DNA of 64,000 nt from Lithobates sylvaticus (taxonomy: Eukaryota; Chordata; Amphibia; Anura; Ranidae), in assembly GCA_028564925.1 (NCBI GenBank), contig CM053028.1, positions 440,157,522-440,221,521 on the forward strand. The letters are read 5' to 3'. The translations under genes were made by a program, and so were the position numbers. The notes beneath the pieces are model-generated. The model saw only the letters and a program-made list of their open reading frames with translations, was not told the origin of the DNA and did not search any database. Shown in pieces: positions 37,441-48,828 of this stretch (position 1 is the stretch's first letter; each line of letters opens with the position of its first letter).

Positions 37441-37559
37441 CCTTTTTTTTTTTTTTTTTACAAATGTTGGCGCAAATGTCGAGCCACTTGTAGTCAGATT
37501 GTGTGCCTACCTCAATACAGGAAGGGGAAGGGCATAACCAACTCTTCTCCTTTTATCTA

Positions 37560-38130
37560 CTGCAGCGGTAGTAACATGTAGAGCGGGCATCACTAAATGG
37601 CGGTCCGGCCCGAGCTGCTGCTCTTTATGGACTGCCACGATCGTGCCATTTAGTCACCGCTTTTGTCCCCAGCCTTCTCCGCTGTCATTGGAGCGGAAGG
37701 CGGGACAATTCTGAACTGGGGTGGGACCAGCTGTCAGGGCTGGGCTCAGCCCTTCCTTCTCTGAGCTGGCCGCTCAGCTGTCGGCTAAATGCCAGCTCCT
37801 ACCTCTCCAGTGACTCACCTGTTGATGATATCCTGCTAGTCAGTCCTGCCTACTTAAGCTGTCCAGTCCAGATGATCTCTGCCTTTGCCTTTGTCACATC
37901 TCTAGAGATGCTCTCCAGTGTTCCTGTTAAAGACTTGCTTGGCTGACATTCCTTCTGGCTCCAGATCCTGCTTGCTGTTCTACTACGCTCCCTGACGTTT
38001 TGGCTTGTCTGACTACCCGTTCCGGTTGCTGAACTCCTGGCTATGTTTTGACTACGTTTACTCTGTTTACCTTTTTTATTAAACAAGTGGGATTTAACTG
38101 TACTTCTGTCTGATTCGTGGTTTCTGACAC
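37560..38130 (+). repeat. Unclassified repeat ending near TTTTTTATTAAACAAGTGG
   Basis: A GC-rich block (AAATGGCGGTCCGGCCC) is followed by a CTG/TTCCTG-rich stretch ending in an AATAAA-like word. It resembles the tail of a retroposed element. I cannot assign a family. Confidence 0.35.
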
Positions 38131-38389
38131 CAGCACTGCATGGAGCAAGGTTGCTGCCTGAATTAACTTTTCATATTAACCAGGAGGTGGTCCTAGCAGC
38201 CAATCACCAGTTCACTAATATAAAAATTTATCCCGGCAGCTCCCACGCCCCACCCAGTGCTGCTGTGCCTCTGCCTTCAGTTCAGGATTGTCCTACCGCC
38301 TGCTCTCCGCTCTGAAGGGTAGAAGAGTGAAGGGGGGAAAAGACATGGAACTGTGAAGGATGGGGAGTGGGGGTAGGGGGGCAGTGCTG

Positions 38390-40170
38390 TGTGTGGGGTT
38401 CATGTAAAGGGGAACAGTACTGTATAGGGGGGATATGTGAAGGGGGCAATACTGTATGGGGGGGATATGTGAAGGGGGCAATACTGTATGGGGGGATATG
38501 TGAAGGGGGCAATACTGTGTGGGGGGGATATGTGAAGGGGGCAATACTGTGTGGGGGGATATGTGAAGGGGGCAATACTGTGTGGGGGGGATATGTGAAG
38601 GGGGGAAAAGTGAAGGGGCAATGCTGTGGGGGGATATGTAAAGGGGCAGTGCTGTGCGGGGGGGGGATATATGTGCGGGGGGATATATGTGAAGGGGGCA
38701 ATACTGTGGGGGGGGATATATGTGAAGGGGGCAATACTGTGCGGGGGGATATATGTGAAGGGGGCAATACTGTGTGGGGGGGGATATGTGAAGGGGGCAA
38801 TACTGTGTGGGGGGATATGTGAAGGGGCAATGCTGTGGGGGGATATGTAAAGGGGCAGTGCTGTGCGGGGGGGGATATATGTGAAGGGGGCAATACTGTA
38901 TGGGGGGGATATGTGAAGGGGGCAATACTGTGTGGGGGGGATATGTGAAGGGGGCAATACTGTGTGGGGGGATAAGTGAAGGGGCAATGCTGTGGGGGGA
39001 TATGTAAAGGGGCAGTGCTGTGGGGGGGGGATATATGTGAAGGGGGCAATACTGTGTGGGGGGGGATATGTGAAGGGGGCAATACTGTGCGGGGGGATAT
39101 ATGTGAAGGGGGCAATACTGTGCGGGGGGATATATGTGAAGGGGGCAATACTGTATGGGGGGGATATGTGAAGGGGGCAATACTGTGTGGGGGGGGATAT
39201 GTGAAGGGGGCAATACTGTGTGGGGGGGATATGTGAAGGGGGCAATACTGTGTGGGGGGGGATATGTGAAGGGGGCAATACTGTGTGGGGGGATAAGTGA
39301 AGGGGGCAATGCTGTGTGGGGGGATATGTGAAGGGGGCAATACTGTGTGGGGGGATATGTGAAGGGGGGGGGGGGCATATATGTGAAGGGGGCAATACTG
39401 TGCGGGGGGATATATGTGAAGGGGGCAATACTGTGCGGGGGGATATATGTGAAGGGGGCAATACTGTGTGGGGGATATGTGAAGGGGGCAATACTGTGTG
39501 GGGGGATATATGTGAAGGGGGCAATACTGTGCGGGGGATATATGTGAAGGGGGCAATACTATGCGGGGGGATATATGTGAAGGGGGCAATACTGTGTGGG
39601 GGGATATGTGAAGGGGGCAATACTGTGTGGGGGGATATGTGAAGGGGGGATAAGTGAAGGGGCAATGCTGTGGGGGGATATGTTAAGGGGCAGTGCTGTG
39701 CGGGGGGGGGGATATATGTGAAGGGGGCAATACTGTGTGGGGGGATATATGTGAAGGGGGCAATACTGTGTGGGGGGATATATGTGAAGGGGGCAATACT
39801 GTGTGGGGGGATATGTGAAGGGGGCAATACTGTGTGGGGGGATATATGTGAAGGGGGCAATACTGTGCGGGGGATATATGTGAAGGGGGCAATACTGTGC
39901 GGGGGGATATATGTGAAGGGGGCAATATTGTGTGGGGGGATATATGTGAAGGGGCAATACTGTGTAGGGAGGATATTTAAGGGGGCAATACTGTGCGGGG
40001 AATTTGTTAAGGGGGCAATGCTGGGGGGGAAATATGTGGGGGGGAAATATGTGAAGGGGCAACACTGTGGGGGAATATGTGAAGGGGCAACGCTGTGGGG
40101 GAATATGTAAAGGGGCAACGCTGTGGGGGAATATGTGAAGGGGCAATGCTGTGGTGGGGAAGATGTGAAG
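38390..40170 (+). repeat. G-rich minisatellite, 32-33-base units, roughly 50-55 copies
   Basis: Unit ATATGTGAAGGGGGCAATAC plus TGTGTGGGGGG, with ATATATGTG and GTGCGGG variants. A variant block (CAATGCTGTGGGGGGATATG then TAAAGGGGCAGTGCTGTGCG) recurs near 38618, 38828, 38985 and 39665, which indicates higher-order duplication. The unit length near 33 keeps several frames open on both strands for up to 630 codons. Those frames are artefacts. Confidence 0.95.
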
Positions 40171-40766
40171 GGGGACAGCAGCTGCACAGAAAACATGCAG
40201 GGGTACCATTGGCTCTTAAACGCACTAAAATACAAGGTGCAATTTCCCGCACATGGAAATTGAATGGTACAAACGCACCATGCAGTTTCCATGCGGCTGC
40301 ATTTTTAAAAAGGTGCCAGGACCTTTTCCCAGCAGAAAACGCAGGCACATTCAAATGAACGGACTGCCATGCCTGCACAGGCCTTGCACACCTGTGATGT
40401 AAAGAATGTAAAAACTGCGATTCGGACCTCGGCTAGAAGAAAATTTTACTAATCGGACCTCCATGAATTTTAATTCAATACCCCGATGTAGAGTGAGAGC
40501 CGCCTTCCCACTCAAGTCATAAGGTTTGGAAGCCAGCATTCTCCAACCCCTCTGCTCAGCTGTCTTCCACAAGTGGAATGGGGTGGGCGGGGGGGGGGGG
40601 GGGGGGGGGCTTTTTTTCATCCTGCTGGGTCACTAGGTAGTTTATTAGGTATGTGTACTTAAGCGCTAGAATGGGTATTTAAAGACAGAACAGCAACAGT
40701 GTTTTAAGATAGCCAAATGATGATGCTGCAACCCATATATTAGTGTTCTCACACGTGAAAGAAATA

Positions 40767-42676
40767 GTTTTAAAATACACAAAAATGTTAATATTTATGT
40801 GCAATGGGTGCGCTTTCAATCAACCTTAAAATTAGTGTAGATACGATTAAAAATTGCTTGTGCGATGATACTGTTCAAGTGGTGTGTGAAACCTCCTTAA
40901 AATCCGTGCACTGTGTATTTATAAATAAATACATAAAACCATATATAAATATATAAATAAATAAGTAAGTGGATGCTCTTCCTATTTGTGGTACCAGTGA
41001 TTATGTGATATTTGTGAAATAGTGATGTGAGTGAAAAAACTCGTTAAAAGGGGAAGAGCCGCATTGAATTTCAAACCCTTAAAAAATCCATGCGTTTATG
41101 CTGGAAAAAACGCATTTATTTGTGCGATTTATTTATTTATGGAAAAAACACATTTCGTTATGCGATTATATTGGGAAAAAAAAAACGCATATGTGTTAGG
41201 ACCCTTTAAGAGACCATACATCTAAACGATGTCTCCTGGGGGGTTTAATTGCGGTTGCTTGACAGGTGTTGTTCCTGATTAGTTAGTGCTGAGGCGTTTT
41301 ACTAACTAATTGCCCTTTGATGTTGAGCATAGATTTAAAACTTGAAGGATAAAAGATATACACCATCAATAAAAAAAGATAAGCACCAGTATTGAATGTA
41401 TATTTGAACAAGTGTATACAAAACACTTTCACTTATCTTTAGTTGTGGTGTCCTCCTTCCTGCTGGTCACGTCCTTACTATCTTTTCCGTGTTTGCATGG
41501 GGATAAAAGACAGATACAAAACCATTGCGCAATATTGTTACACTTTAAGTGGTGTGCATGTATTGTGGCTTAAGCCCATCTACTTACACAGCACCCTACG
41601 AACCAAGCGCGGTGGTAAGAAATGTGTCAGGCACTGTTTGGGCTCCCTGCCCTGCTTGTCTCAGTAGCGTCACTTAGCTCCTCCTCCCGATGCGTTGCGA
41701 CACGCCCACGTGTCTTTATCAAGGGATAATCCCTTGATAAAGACACGTGGGCGTGTCGCAACGCGTCGGGAGGAGGAGCTAAGTGACGCTACTGAGACAA
41801 GCAGGGCAGGGAGCCCAAACAGTGCCTGACACATTTTTTACCACCGCGCTTGGTTCGTAGATGGGCTTAAGCCACAATACATGCACACCACTTAAAGTGT
41901 AACAATATTGCGCAATGGTTTTGTATCTGTCTTTTATCCCCATGCAAACACGGAAAAGATAGTAAGGACGTGACCAGCAGGAAGGAGGACACCACAACTA
42001 AAGATAAGTGAAAGTGTTTTGTATACACTTGTTCAAATATACATTCAATACTGGTGCTTATCTTTTTTTATTGATGGTGTATATCTTTTATCCTTCAAGT
42101 TTTAAATCTATGCTCAACATCAAAGGGCAATTAGTTAGTAAAACGCCTCAGCACTAACTAATCAGGAACAACACCTGTCAAGCAACCGCAATTAAACCCC
42201 CCAGGAGACATCGTTTAGATGTATGGTCTCTTAAAGGGTCCTAACACATATGCGTTTTTTTTTTTCCCAATATAATCGCATAACGAAATGTGTTTTTTCC
42301 ATAAATAAATAAATCGCACAAATAAATGCGTTTTTTCCAGCATAAACGCATGGATTTTTTAAGGGTTTGAAATTCAATGCGGCTCTTCCCCTTTTAACGA
42401 GTTTTTTCACTCACATCACTATTTCACAAATATCACATAATCACTGGTACCACAAATAGGAAGAGCATCCACTTACTTATTTATTTATATATTTATATAT
42501 GGTTTTATGTATTTATTTATAAATACACAGTGCACGGATTTTAAGGAGGTTTCACACACCACTTGAACAGTATCATCGCACAAGCAATTTTTAATCGTAT
42601 CTACACTAATTTTAAGGTTGATTGAAAGCGCACCCATTGCACATAAATATTAACATTTTTGTGTATTTTAAAATTA
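40767..42676. repeat. Large palindrome, arms about 950 bases, 3-base centre
   Basis: The left arm begins TTTAAAATACACAAAAATG and the right arm ends CATTTTTGTGTATTTTAAA. The centre is at 41728 (AAGGGA-TAA-TCCCTT). By eye the arms differ by only a few substitutions plus one 17-base block (near 41580-41600) present only in the left arm. A 72-74-codon open frame is shared by both arms. Such identity suggests a recent origin or ongoing conversion. Confidence 0.95.
41731..41770 (+). ncRNA. Hammerhead-like module at palindrome centre
   Basis: Stem I is CCC (41731-41733) with GGG (41768-41770). A perfect 6-bp stem II is GACACG (41742-41747) with CGUGUC (41752-41757) over the loop UGGG. GCAA (41758-41761) stands where GAAA is expected, then CGCG and UC. 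The CUGANGA word is replaced by UUGAUAA. The complement lies in the left arm. Confidence 0.45.
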
Positions 42677-42689
42677 TCACTAGGTAGTT

Positions 42690-43440
42690 TGCTTTCATGG
42701 CATTTAGGTGCTCAAGTCACCCCTCAAGTCTAGACCCTCAATTTGGGTTTCCCCTTCATCTGTCCCCCTTTACCTTTCTGGTTTTACTGTACCCCATTGT
42801 GCATCTTCCCAGGATGCGAGGAACCCAAACAAACCTGGGAACACTGAAGCCTACATTTTTTGTAGGAGCCTGTCCTAGGGAATGCTATTTCACTCACTCG
42901 CACTACTTCCTGTGCAGGAGTCCTTCCCTTGTGGTTCAGCCTTTTTGGTGCATGACACTCCTCAACCCTGTAAGCCCAATCTAGAGGTCAATAGTGATCA
43001 GCCCCTGTGGCTTTTTTTTTCCTGGTAAGGACCTGACCCTTCAGCATCCTCCAGCAGTTTTGGACTCTGCTCACACCACTGGTTCCTTTGGACATCTTAG
43101 TGCCTTTTCCTGTTTTTTCCATTGTGAAACATTCAGGAGGCCCTCAAAGTGTGTCAGTTTCCTGGATTGCAGTTCAAGTATTACTAAGTATCCCATATAT
43201 TGCATACCTAGTCTAAATGAGAAATGTTGGGTGCATAGCACTGATACCCTGGGGTCACCCTCAGCTCAAGTCCTTTGTAAGGAAGTTGACTCCCTGTGGA
43301 TCTTTGACCTCTTCCTTATGTGGAAAAGACTATTTCCCAACCACGCTTTTCATAAATTTTTGGGAGATGCCCTTCTAGTATGGTCTATCAGTGTCTTTTG
43401 GACTGTTCCTCTGTGCCAAGAGTCTCTGTGGGCTGAGTAG
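42690..43440 (+). mobile_element. DIRS-like fossil, possible right part of the 36650 copy
   Basis: Shared phrasing with 28130-28900 (GGCATTTAGGT start, similar T- and C-rich composition) suggests homologous retroelement sequence. It is broken and old, and the assignment is tentative. Confidence 0.3.
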
Positions 43441-43599
43441 TCCTGTAAACTATTGTTAGGTTCAACTCCACTGCTTGATTGACAGCTGGCACCAGCCACA
43501 CCTGCTCCCTCCCCAGCCCTATGCTACGGTGAGCACTGAAGGAGCAGAGGAGAGCAGTGACTGTCGGTCATTGCTCTTCACTTGGATCAGACCAAGAAC

Positions 43600-44288
43600 C
43601 AGTGGCGGCCCGTCCATAGGGGGCACACCCCCCCCCCCCCCCCAAGCTAATCGCAAAAAAAGCACTTTTATAAGGTCATATGTGTTCGGACACAGGGCAC
43701 TATGGGAAGCATGACGCCTATGCGATCACGTGATTGCAGGAGATACACTTCATTTGCCTCTGAGCCGCTGTGTCACTTCTGACGCAGAGAAACCAGAAGT
43801 GATGCCGCAGCTCCATGGATGGAACACACGGCCCAAGCGGTGAATTGGTAGGCTCTGTCTCAGTCAGACTGACAGAAAAGAAAAAAAATTGTCTTTTATT
43901 ATTCATATTTATAAAGGGTGCTGTTGGTGGGGTTGTCAGATGCATTGTTCCAGTATTGGTCTACACAGCATTAATACATTAATTACAGAATTGTTATCTG
44001 TGTCAGTGCATCACTGTTGAATACCAACTATTTTCATCGCTAGTGTAATGCTAAAAAGGACAGTTATGTGGGTGATGATTAATACTGGTTAGGAGTATAC
44101 TGTATACTCTGTCCTGTGGTGCTGGGGCTGTATACTCTGTCCTGTGGTGCTGGGGCTGTATACTCCTGACACTATGGGTGGAAGCTAGTGGATTACAGGA
44201 GTGGGTGGATTCTATAAGGGGGGGCTTATGAGAAATAGGAGGGGTGGGGTCTGGTGCTCCCATCCTAAAACTTCACCAGCCGCTACTG
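43600..44288. mobile_element. hAT-like MITE, TIR CAGTGGCGGC
   Basis: It starts CAGTGGCGGCCCGTCCATA and ends GCCGCTACTG. Flanking CCAAGAAC (43592-43599) and CCGAGAAC (44289-44296) match at 7 of 8 positions, as expected for hAT. It contains a poly-C run (43629-43643) and a tandem GTATACTCTGTCCTGTGGTG repeat (44096-44165). Confidence 0.75.
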
Positions 44289-44479
44289 CCGAGAACTAAT
44301 CAACAGTCATGTCATCACTCAAGTTTTGGAGTCAGTGTGGGACATGGAAGCGAGTATGGATGTTGTTGTTTTTTTTTTTTCATAATATTGTTTTGACAAA
44401 TCTTTTTATGCTACTCTTCTTTGCGATTGTAATCCCCAAATTTTTATTTTTTTTGAATAACAAACATGTTATTGGTTGA

Positions 44480-45490
44480 AATAATAAACGTGCAGATTGA
44501 TCTAGGGGAGTGGAACAGAGCCTGGTCTACCATTACTAAGTGCCCTTCAAAATGGCCACCCAAGAAGCGGCGTACAAGGTGCTCCTCAGATGGTTTTCTG
44601 TTCCGGCCCAGACAGGGAGTTCCAACCCTTCCTATAATGACCGATGTTTCAGGGATTGTGGCCAACGAGGGGGCATCGTCCACACTTGGTGGTCTTGCCC
44701 ATGTCTAAGGGTCCTGGTCCAGGGTCTTTGGGCTCCTCTCCTCTTTGTTTCACATACATATCTGCAATGATGCTAATGTAGCTTTGCTACACTGCCTGAT
44801 ACAGGGATTGTTTTCTTACCAACAAAAATTAGCGTCTTACTTATTCATAGCTGCCAAACGGATGATTGCTAGAGCCTGGAAGAAACCCTCTGTCCTGTTT
44901 GCCATGGTGAAGAGTATTTTGACCGACCTAATGATTAATGAAACAATGTCCATCATCCTTCATGATTCTCATTCTAAATTCCTTAAGCGTAGTCATCTTG
45001 GTGGTCTTTTGCTCTTCCCACCCTGCATCAGGACCGTTTTGGTCTTTTTTACGGTCTGCTATGTAATTTCCCCAACCTGTAGGACACCTCCCTTCTCGCT
45101 TTCCTTTCTCTTCTGTTTCCTTCCTTTTCCTGCCGAGTTGTTCTACTGGATGAGCTCACACACACACACGCGCGCGCACACACACGAACGATTAGTCACC
45201 CATCCTGACCCCCGGGGTGCCCAGTAGACATATGCACCTTTTCCCTTGACGCAAACTAGTGCACCTGACCCATGGGCTCCCTCCATCGGCCCTAGGGCCT
45301 AGTTGACATAAATGGACATGGGACTTCTGGCCCCAGGTCGCTCAGTGGTCACTCATTCTTCAAAAGTTAACTACTCGTATGTCTTTTCTTGCCCATGTCT
45401 GGAAGTCATGTTTGTTTTGTTGTACCCCTGTGTGGGTGAACGGTTGCTATACTGTTATGCTTCAGTTTTCTACAATAAAAATGATTGTAC
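44480..45490 (+). mobile_element. L1-like LINE 3' fragment
   Basis: Adjacent frames give KMATQEAAYKVLLRWFSVPA, then SNPSYNDRCFRDCGQRGGIV and HTWWSCP. That is the C-terminal region of L1/Tx1-type ORF2 with its Cys-His-like motif (C..CG....H..W.C). Later RAWKKPS and the tail near 45470 (CAATAAAAATGATTG) fit the 3' end. It is 5'-truncated and frameshifted. Confidence 0.75.
45160..45186. repeat. (CA/CG)n microsatellite
   Basis: A run of CACACACACACGCGCGCGCA followed by CACACAC. Confidence 0.9.
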
Positions 45491-45499
45491 CAGAAATGA

Positions 45500-45955
45500 C
45501 AAATGTGCCATGGTTTTGCACGGAGCAGCCCTGATTCCCCTCTTTTCAGATCCTTGTCAGTGCTACTGGCTCCCCTCCTCCCCCCCGTAATGGGTGCCCA
45601 TAATAGTAAGCCGCTGGCTATGGGGGGCACTTGTGTGTGTGCTTGCCCCCCAAGCCGGTTCTCCATGTCCATAGACACACAGAGTGCAGCTTGGACCTGC
45701 CCCCTGCTCTCTCATTACTAGCTGTAATTGACAGCAGCAGGAGCCAAGGGCCTCTCTGAGCCCTATGAGGAGGGAGGGAGCTGCTGCTCTCATGCACAGC
45801 ACTGGATTGAGATTGGGCGGGTAAATATTGGGGGGGGGGGGGTGTCTGGTGTAGAGCTGCACTAACCAGGTTTTTTTCACTTTAATGCAGAAAATGCATT
45901 GGGGTAAAAAAAAAAAAAAAAAAAAAAAACTTTCAGCCTTTAGAACCACTTTAAA
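45500..45955 (-). mobile_element. Dispersed repeat ending TTAGAACCACTTTAA
   Basis: Read from the - strand it begins TTAAAGTGGTTCTAAAGGC and has a long T run, then CATTTTCTGCATTAAAG. The family appears non-coding. The left border is approximate. Confidence 0.5.
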
Positions 45956-46079
45956 GTTTATCTAATGCCAAAGTTCAAATTTTTTAATAAAATAGGAAAA
46001 TAGGGAATAGATGTGACTCCTTTCAGGTTTTTATTGCTGTCTGGCTGAAGATTTGCCCTCTATTTTTGTCCTGATGTTA

Positions 46080-46558
46080 CCTTAAAGCAGAGTTTGACCC
46101 AAAAATGGAACCTCCATTGTCCGGATTCCTCCCCCCCTCCGGTGTCACATTTGGCATCTTTCAGGGGTAGAGGGGAGAAGATACCTGCCTAATACAGGTA
46201 TTTGTTCCCACTTCCAGCGAAAGAGCGTCGCAGTATCCGCTGCTATCTACGCCATGTCTGGCCCCTCCTCCATCCCCCCGGCTATCTTCTAGGAGACACA
46301 TAGGTCCCAGAAGACAGCAGGGAAGTCTCAGAACGTGCAGCGTGACTTGTGCATGCACAGTAGGAACCAGGCTGTGAAGCCACAAGGCTTCACTTTCCGA
46401 TTCCCTTACTAGCAATGCCGGTGCCTCCACCCGGAGCTGAGGGACAGGTCAGCTTTGGGTGAGGTCATCATGTTCTTAGTTTAAAAGTCAGCAGCTGTAG
46501 TATTTGTAGCTGCTGACTTAAAAAAGAAAAGATTTTCAGGCAGGACTCTGCTTCAACT
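46080..46558. mobile_element. MITE, TIR TTAAAGC.GAGTT
   Basis: The left end TTAAAGCAGAGTTTGACCC and right end CAGGACTCTGCTTCAA are inverted. The interior (AAAAATGGAACCTCC, CACATTTGGCAT, GTAGCTGCTGAC) matches the better-preserved copy at 55294-55707. Confidence 0.7.
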
Positions 46559-46778
46559 GAAAGTGTGCAATATAAAATGTCATGGAGGTTATATCTTCCA
46601 ATGGGGACACTTTTTTTCTTTAATGGGAAACAGACAACAAAACAATACCAAAAAGGTTTTCTTACCCTTCCCCAAAACATTTTTTGGGGTTTGTGGTTTG
46701 ATTTGTAGAAGGATATCTTTATGGTGTGTTTTAAAAAATAAATCAATAGAATATGTTTTGGCTTTAGAAGCACTTAGG

Positions 46779-47475
46779 CCGCATTCACACCATGGTGCAG
46801 AGACGTCAGTCTTTCCTGCATGCGTTTTGCAAGGGCACAAAAAAAACAATTGTTCTATATGTGCCCTGTTCACACCACAACACTGGTATCGCGTGCAGAT
46901 TTTTTTCTGCTCAGGAATCTGCAACGTTTATGCACTTCTCTGCAAAAAAAAACCTGACATGACATCAACATTGGTGTGAACAGGGCACATAACTGACGGG
47001 CATGAAGACTGATGTCCTAATATAATGTAGATAGTTACCAGCACACCAAGGATCTTCAACTATGTCCAAAGTTTTTTTTATGGAAGAAAAATCTCGTAAT
47101 GCCTGACGAAGGGATCCTACTTGGCTCTGAAATGTTGCACGACACGGTTTGTGATATGATCTTTCTTCAATAAAAAAATGTTTGGACGTAATTGAAAATC
47201 CTTGGTGTGCTGGTGAATATTTACATTATATTGTATATGTTCCGGTATCCAGCTGGTGGTTGCTACAGCACCTGGTACCTTAACGGCTAATTCCAGGAAT
47301 GTGTGTGATGGGAATATCGACTGTGGACTGTGAAAACTGATGTCAACATGCATAAAAACTCACTGAAACATGCATGAAAACTAATGTACAAAATATAAAC
47401 TCATGTCTCTGCAAGCTAAATCTGCACAGTTTTCCCCATCAGTTTTCATGCATGTATGGTGTGAATGAGCCCTTT
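46779..47475. mobile_element. MITE with nested element
   Basis: The outer ends GGCCGCATTCACACCATGG and TATGGTGTGAATGAGCCC are inverted. An inner element at about 47012-47340 has its own inverted ends (CACCAGCACACCAAGGAT-like) and carries a hammerhead-like motif. Confidence 0.6.
47103..47144 (+). ncRNA. Hammerhead-like motif in nested element
   Basis: The core words CUGACGA (47103-47109) and GAAA (47129-47132) both fit the consensus. Stem II AGGG (47110-47113) pairs with CUCU (47125-47128) with one wobble. UGUUG and CGACA (47133-47144) can form a following hairpin. No UH cleavage dinucleotide is obvious at the expected place. The GAAAUGUUG word is shared with the motif at 604-633. Confidence 0.4.
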
Positions 47476-48087
47476 TTTAGACAATGGCTCACTTTTCAAT
47501 TAGAGGGGGAACAGGTTTGAGCTTTCCTTATAAAGTTGCTTGCTGTAAATGGGGGGAAAAAAAGCTCTAGATAAATTTAGCATACTGCTTGAAATGTTTG
47601 GAATGCGTTAGCAGCTTACATCGTAAGCCCCCTGTTGTGGACAGTACACAGTGGAAAGCCATCCATTATCCAAGAAACCAGCGTATCGTCTGAATTTTCC
47701 CCACAACCTGACTACTTCCTTTTTTAATTTTGAAACCAAACCAATTATGCAAATTAGAGGTTCTGACTGTACTGCATGCTTATTCCAGGTTAGTGATTCA
47801 AAAAGTATTAAAGCCATACAATTGGTATGACAGGCAACTAGCCTGTTTAGAGCTAGATCATCAATAACAGCACTGTATTGCTCTCAGCATAAAGCCCAAA
47901 TAAAACTTCAGTTTGAATTTGCTAAACAAATACCAGGTCCATCAAAACAAGGTGTTCAATATCTTACAGTTTTTCATCTGAAAGTTCTGGCTGTGATTCA
48001 GCATGAGGGACTTTCTCTGCAGCATGCTGGCAGAGGATAGAACTTTCTACTTTGGAAATACTCATTTATAAATAAAACAAACTGTAA

Positions 48088-48482
48088 GGCCCCTTTCACA
48101 TGGAGCAGATCCGTTCTGATGGACTTCGCTAGCTCAGCTGGAAACGCTCAGTTGATCCCCACTGAGCAGGTGGATGACTGGTCCGTCTCCACTCACTGTG
48201 CAGGGACGGACCTGTCAGAACTGCTGTCCTCTATGGCGAGATCTGATGAAAATGGACAGCCTGACCGTTTTTCATCTGACCCGCTGGACGGATGGCGATT
48301 GTATCATCATCATCATCTGTCTGTTTTGACCAAATATTGTCGGATCGGATGGCAGACGGGTGTCAGCAGACACATCTTCGCTGATATCCACCTGTCCATA
48401 GAAGTCAATGGGTGGCCTGATCGGATCTGCCTGAAAAAAACGGACCGGCAGATCCAAGCGGGCCGATCATGTGAAAGGGGCC
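48088..48482. mobile_element. Harbinger-like MITE, TSD TAA
   Basis: The ends GGCCCCTTTCACATG and CATGTGAAAGGGGCC are perfect inverted repeats. TAA at 48085-48087 and 48483-48485 is the target duplication. It is 395 bases and non-coding. Confidence 0.85.
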
Positions 48483-48828
48483 TAAGACTTTGCACGCCTT
48501 TTTGTTTTAAAGTGTTTGGAATGTAGCCAATTAAGAATGAAAGTTAATTTGGGCAGTATACGTTTTCATTATTAGAAAGTAGTACATGCTTCACTCTGTA
48601 TTACTAAAGATGGAAAAGTGTTAAAATAAACCTGCAATGAGAGAAATAAGAGTTCTGCCATTGCCGCCCTACTTTGAAAATGCTAGTTGCCTGGTTATTT
48701 TCTGCTAGCTTTATCTTGCTTTTTGTCTGTGTGGTGTGAATACAATCTAGTACCGGTTCACATTGGTGTTCAGCAGTTAACAACTCTATGGTCCTCTCAT
48801 TGCAAAAAATTGGCTACATATAAACATA

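Noticed and set aside
38282-40292. Long open frames (up to 630 codons) on both strands rich in PPHSIAPFTY or GGICEGGNTV
   Set aside because: They are products of the 32-33-base minisatellite, whose period is near a multiple of three. There is no codon bias, start context, splice signals or homologous protein.
42697-43440. Frames of 95 and 148 codons as possible genes
   Set aside because: They lie in retroelement-like fossil sequence with no host protein similarity that I can recognise.
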